A DNA stretch of 64,000 nucleotides from Hyphomicrobiales bacterium (lineage in GTDB: Bacteria; Pseudomonadota; Alphaproteobacteria; Rhizobiales; Rhizobiaceae): contig UBMP01000004.1 of NCBI GenBank assembly GCA_900466575.1, positions 1 through 64,000 of the forward strand. Direction: 5' to 3'. Every line of letters begins with the position of its first letter. Position 1 is the first letter of the stretch. A program made the translations under genes and the position numbers. Below, in pieces: positions 60,256-64,000 of this stretch. Under the pieces are notes generated by a model that saw only the letters and a program-made list of their open reading frames with translations, ran no database searches and was not told where the DNA came from.

Positions 60256-63200
60256 ATGGCGACATTGCTCCTGCAGGCGGCAGGCGCCGCGCTCGGCTCC
60301 GTCTTCGGTCCCGTCGGCTCCGCGATCGGCCAGGCGGTCGGCGCTCTGGCCGGCGCCTCTGTCGATCGGGCGCTGATCGGCTCCGGCTCCACAGTCACCG
60401 GCGCGCGGCTGGCGACAGCCCGCATTCCCGGCGCGGAGGAAGGCACTCCTGTCACGAGGCTCTACGGCACGGCGCGCATCGGCGGCACGCTTTTCTGGGC
60501 GACGCGTTTCGAGGAAGAGGTGACCAACGAGCGCTCCGGCGGAAAGGCCTTTGGCGGTGGTGGCGTCACCACGACGAGCTACCGGTATTTTGCCAATTTC
60601 GCCGTCGGGCTCTGCGAGGGTGAGGTGACGGCGGTCCGTCGCGTCTGGGCGGACGGCCAGCCGCTCGATCTGTCGGGCATCGAGATGCGGCTTTATCGCG
60701 GCACCGCCGATCAGATGCCCGATCCGCTGGTCGAGGCGAAGCAGGGCGCGGGCCATACGCCGGCCTATCGCAACACCGCCTATGTCGTCTTCGAGCGGCT
60801 GCCGCTCGATGATTTCGGCAATCGCATTCCGGTTCTCCAGTTCGAGGTCGTGCGCGCCATCGGCACGCTGGAAAGAGATATAGAGGCAGTCACGATCATT
60901 CCGGGTGCCAGCGAGCACGGCTATGCGCCCACTCCCGTGACGGAAGCGACCGCGCCGGGCGCCTCGCGCATCCTCAACCGAAATGTCGGCTATGCCGCGA
61001 CCGACTGGCAGGCTTCGCTCGACGAGTTGCAGGCGCTCTGCCCCAACCTCAAGCGCGTTTCGCTCGTCGTCTCCTGGTTCGGGACGGATCTGCGCGCCGA
61101 CCATTGCCGCGTCGTGCCGGGCGTCGAGGTGGCAAGCCGCACGGATGAAAGCCAGCCCTGGCAGGTCTCCGGCGTGTCGCGGGGCGCTGCGCATGTCGTC
61201 TCGCAGGTGAATGGCGGACCAGCCTTCGGAGGCACGCCCAACGACGCCGCGGTGCTGGCGGCAATCGCCGACCTCAAGGCGCGCGGGCTTGCGGTGACGC
61301 TCTATCCCCTCATGATGATGGATATTCCCGCGGGGAACACGTTACCGGATCCCTATGGCGCAGGCGGGCAGGCCGCCTATCCGTGGCGCGGCCGCATAAC
61401 CGCGATGACCGACAAGGTCGCCGCGACGCGGGCGGCCGTCACCGCGTTTTGCGGCACCGCGCAGCCGGGCGATTTTTCTGTAGCGGGTGGGGCAGTGAGC
61501 TACACGGGTGCAGGTGACGGCTATCGCCGCATGATCCTGCATTACGCCCATCTGGCAAACCTTGCCGGTGGCATCCACTCCTTCATCATCGGCTCGGAAA
61601 TGCGCGGGTTGACGCGGCTTCGCGATGAGGCTGGCGCATTTCCCTTTGTCGCGGCAATGATCGACTTGGCCGCGGATGTGCGCGGGATTGTAGGCAGTGG
61701 GGTCCAGCTCACCTATGCCGCCGACTGGAGCGAATATTCCGGCTTCCATCCGGACGATGGCTCGGGTGACCATTTCTTCAATCTCGATCCGCTCTGGGCG
61801 AGCCCGCATATCGATGCGGTCGGCATCGACAACTATCTGCCGCTGGCCGACTGGCGCGATGACGATCTTCTTGCGGCAAACCCCGACGGCGCCAGAACCG
61901 CCGACGATGGCGATGCCATGGCGCGCGCCATCACCAGTGGCGAATATTTCGACTGGTATTATGGCAGCGGCGCGGCGCGGGCGAGCCGCAGCCGGACGGC
62001 GATCGCCGATGGCGTGGCCGGCAAGCCTTGGGTCTTCCGCGTCAAGGACATCGCCGGCTGGTGGTCGAACCGGCACTACGAACGGCGCGGCGGCGTCGAA
62101 CTGACAGGTCCGACCGGCTGGCTGCCGGGCATGAAGCCGGTCTGGTTCACCGAACTCGGCTGCCCGGCCGTGGAGCGTGGCGCAAACCAGCCCAATGTCT
62201 TTCCCGATCCGAAATCGGCGGAAAGCGCGCTGCCGCATTTCTCCTCCGGCCAGCGCAGCGACGCGATGCAGCGCCGGTTTCTGGAGGCACATTTCACGCA
62301 TTGGAAGAGCGGGAGCGCGCCGGCCGGGATGCTGGCTACGAATGACATCACGGTCTGGACCTGGGATGCCCGGCCGATCCCCGCCTTCCCCTATGACACC
62401 GCGCTCTTTGCCGATGGCGGCAACTGGCAGACCGGCCATTGGCTGAACGGCCGGCTGGGGACGGGGACGCTGGCCGATGTGATCGCCGCGATCCTCGCCG
62501 ACAACGGCTTTGCCGATTTCGACGTTTCGACGGTTTCGGGCGACCTCACCGGCTATGTTCAGGGTGACGTCGCCTCGGCCCGCACCATGATCGAGCCGCT
62601 GATGGCGGCATTCCAGATCGATTGTCGCGAGAGCGGTGGCAAGCTCGTCTTCTCCTCGCGCGCGAAAGTCTCAAACCCGCCCCGCATGCTCGACGTGCTG
62701 GCCGACCGCGAGGACAGGGCACTCTGGAGCGAAACACGGGCGCAGGAAAGCGATATCGCCGCGCAGGCAACGCTCGACTACTTTGACGAGGCGGGCGACT
62801 ATGAAAGCGCCGTCGCCCGCTCGCGCCGGATGGCCGCCGGCAATGACCGGGTGGCCTCTGGCGCAATTGCCGGCGTGCTGCCAGAGGCGACGGCGGCGGC
62901 GGCCGCAGAGGAAATGCTGCGCGACGCGCGTCTCGCCCGCCGGTCACTGAAGCTGGATGTCCCGCCCTATCTGCTGGAGCTGGAAACCGGCGATGCGGTC
63001 ACCCTGCCGGGCGTTGCCGGCCGTTTCCGAGTTGCGCGGATCGAAGATGGCGCGGCGCGCGGGATCGAAGCCCCGGAATATGTCCCGCCGGTGGGGGCGC
63101 ATGCCTTTCAGGAGAGCATCACGCGATTGAGCGAGGGCGGCTCGTCCCAGCTGTTTGCGCCGTCGGTGGTCTTCCTTGATCTGCCCACGCTCGGCGCCGG

Positions 63201-64000
63201 AACGCCCGAAAGTTACGCCTGCGCTGCCGTTCTCGCCCGCCCCTGGCGGACGGCGACGCTGTCCGCCGCGACCGGCTCGCAAGGCTACCGCGCCCGCGCA
63301 CTCGCCGCGCGCCCGGCGACGTTGGGTGCGCTCGCGAGCGCCCTCATGCCCGGCGTCACCGGCCGTATCGACCGGGCCAACAGCCTGGATGTCAGGCTTG
63401 CCTTCGGCAGCGTTTCATCGGTGAGCGAAGCCGATCTTCTGGCCGGGTCGAACCGCCTTGCGGTTCTGGCCGGCAATGGAGCCGCCGAAATCGTCAGCTT
63501 CCAGACGGCTCGGGAAGTCGAGCCGGGCCGCTGGCATCTCACGAACCTCCTGCGCGGCCAGTTCGGCACCGCCGACGCCATGGCGGCGGGCGCATTGGAA
63601 GGGGCGGACGTGGTGCTTCTCAATGATGCCGTCGTCTCGCTCGGCCTTGATCCGGGTGAGGCGGGGCTGTCGCTCAACTGGCGTGCGGAGGCAGGCATGT
63701 CGAGCGTGGGCCCCTTTGCCTTCGCTGGCGGGCGCAGGGCTGGGACGCCGCTTGCGCCAGTCCATTTGCGCGCCGCGCGGCAGACATCGGGCGACATTCG
63801 CCTGTCCTGGTTCAGGTCTGGCCGGATCGACGGCGACAACTGGGATGCCTACGACATCCCGCTGGATGAACCGGAGGAGCGCTATCTCGTGGAGGTGCTC
63901 GATGCGGATGGAACAAGCCTTCGCAATGCCGAAGTCAACGCGCCCGCCTTCAGCTATGCCGCCGCGGATGCACTGGCTGATCTCGGCCCATCTCCGGCAA
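60256..64000 (+). CDS. GTA baseplate/host-specificity protein (gene 15), truncated at the window end
   Basis: An open frame of 1,248 codons from ATG 60256 to the edge of the window. N-terminal part (1-420): a membrane-like stretch AAGAALGSVFGPVGSAIG, then a tail-fibre-like region. A TIM-barrel glycoside-hydrolase-like domain spans about 430-760; E448 (SFIIGSEMRG) and E633 (VWFTELG) are the likely active-site acids, with LTYAADWSEYSGFHP between them. Then a phage-tail-protein region (DVIAAILADNGFADFDV, about 740-850) and a beta-rich C-terminal region continue past the window. It contacts the recipient surface. Confidence 0.9.
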   Translation, partial: MATLLLQAAGAALGSVFGPVGSAIGQAVGALAGASVDRALIGSGSTVTGARLATARIPGAEEGTPVTRLYGTARIGGTLFWATRFEEEVTNERSGGKAFGGGGVTTTSYRYFANFAVGLCEGEVTAVRRVWADGQPLDLSGIEMRLYRGTADQMPDPLVEAKQGAGHTPAYRNTAYVVFERLPLDDFGNRIPVLQFEVVRAIGTLERDIEAVTIIPGASEHGYAPTPVTEATAPGASRILNRNVGYAATDWQASLDELQALCPNLKRVSLVVSWFGTDLRADHCRVVPGVEVASRTDESQPWQVSGVSRGAAHVVSQVNGGPAFGGTPNDAAVLAAIADLKARGLAVTLYPLMMMDIPAGNTLPDPYGAGGQAAYPWRGRITAMTDKVAATRAAVTAFCGTAQPGDFSVAGGAVSYTGAGDGYRRMILHYAHLANLAGGIHSFIIGSEMRGLTRLRDEAGAFPFVAAMIDLAADVRGIVGSGVQLTYAADWSEYSGFHPDDGSGDHFFNLDPLWASPHIDAVGIDNYLPLADWRDDDLLAANPDGARTADDGDAMARAITSGEYFDWYYGSGAARASRSRTAIADGVAGKPWVFRVKDIAGWWSNRHYERRGGVELTGPTGWLPGMKPVWFTELGCPAVERGANQPNVFPDPKSAESALPHFSSGQRSDAMQRRFLEAHFTHWKSGSAPAGMLATNDITVWTWDARPIPAFPYDTALFADGGNWQTGHWLNGRLGTGTLADVIAAILADNGFADFDVSTVSGDLTGYVQGDVASARTMIEPLMAAFQIDCRESGGKLVFSSRAKVSNPPRMLDVLADREDRALWSETRAQESDIAAQATLDYFDEAGDYESAVARSRRMAAGNDRVASGAIAGVLPEATAAAAAEEMLRDARLARRSLKLDVPPYLLELETGDAVTLPGVAGRFRVARIEDGAARGIEAPEYVPPVGAHAFQESITRLSEGGSSQLFAPSVVFLDLPTLGAGTPESYACAAVLARPWRTATLSAATGSQGYRARALAARPATLGALASALMPGVTGRIDRANSLDVRLAFGSVSSVSEADLLAGSNRLAVLAGNGAAEIVSFQTAREVEPGRWHLTNLLRGQFGTADAMAAGALEGADVVLLNDAVVSLGLDPGEAGLSLNWRAEAGMSSVGPFAFAGGRRAGTPLAPVHLRAARQTSGDIRLSWFRSGRIDGDNWDAYDIPLDEPEERYLVEVLDADGTSLRNAEVNAPAFSYAAADALADLGPSPA

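Noticed and set aside
43549-64000. Possible intact prophage
   Set aside because: No integrase, repressor, replication or attachment site was seen, and gene order follows the GTA scheme. The phage-like genes are treated as a GTA cluster.
1-64000. CRISPR array, IS element or rRNA/tRNA gene
   Set aside because: No regularly spaced repeats, transposase genes or RNA gene signatures were recognised; the repeats present are palindromic and irregularly spaced.

Overview
The window looks like a stretch of a rhizobial chromosome (Alphaproteobacteria, Rhizobiales, most likely Rhizobiaceae). The grounds are high GC with alphaproteobacterial codon use, a MucR/Ros zinc-finger regulator, a Mrp/Pha-type antiporter operon, DUF1491, DUF2336, DUF5330 and DUF6107 family proteins, promoters of the EcfG general-stress type, and a gene transfer agent (GTA) cluster in the Rhodobacter-type gene order. 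No rRNA, tRNA, CRISPR array, insertion sequence or integrase was seen.

Layout, left half. 0.2-3.5 kb: assimilatory sulfate reduction operon cysH-cysD-cysN. 3.9-5.0 kb: two unrecognised exported or membrane-anchored proteins. 5.1-8.6 kb: an energy-coupling-factor nickel/cobalt importer (cbiM, cbiQ, cbiO) divergent from nikR, with a NikR-like operator between them. 8.7-12.2 kb: two glutathione S-transferases flanking a SPINDLY/OGT-like TPR glycosyltransferase. 12.3-12.7 kb: a MucR/Ros regulator. 13.1-19.2 kb: a seven-gene multisubunit cation/proton antiporter operon (mnhA to mnhG, minus strand). 19.4-23.6 kb: stress and redox genes (a Con-10/KGG-like 58-residue protein, msrB, a universal stress protein with a DksA-type zinc-finger protein, a Crp/Fnr regulator coupled to a PCu(A)C copper chaperone).

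Middle. 24.0-25.3 kb: two overlapping genes resembling the GTA activators GafY (DnaA-like helix-turn-helix) and GafZ (DUF6456). 25.5-32.3 kb: sufE, a DUF5330 protein, a sensor histidine kinase, a peptidoglycan-binding protein, a soluble chemotaxis receptor and an EamA exporter. 32.5-36.8 kb: a LysR regulator and a copper block (copCD fusion, ycnI, a small secreted protein). 36.8-42.9 kb: DUF2336, DUF1254-like, DUF1214, a class A penicillin-binding protein, a YcgN-family protein and an AhpD-like protein.

Right third (43.5-64 kb, running off the end). This is a GTA structural cluster: a candidate small terminase, large terminase, portal, DUF6107, prohead protease, major capsid, three head-tail joining proteins, major tail protein, two chaperone-like proteins, tape measure, distal tail, hub, NlpC/P60 peptidase and a partial baseplate protein. 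The order matches the Rhodobacter capsulatus GTA, but the cluster is interrupted by genes that are not part of that set: a GH19 lysozyme, a small secreted protein, an antisense 2-oxoglutarate-type oxygenase, a HicAB toxin-antitoxin pair, an antisense MFS transporter and several blocks of palindromic repeats. With GafY/GafZ-like activators about 18 kb away, the window holds both a likely switch and most of the particle genes.

A second theme is a set of interspersed palindromic repeat families. One composite form occurs four times (6.8, 25.3, 35.0 and 44.3 kb), and related elements are scattered through the GTA cluster. Several lie in frame inside reading frames (large terminase 5' end, CopCD N-terminus, GH19 C-terminus). 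A probable small RNA gene with its own promoter and terminator sits just upstream of the GTA cluster.
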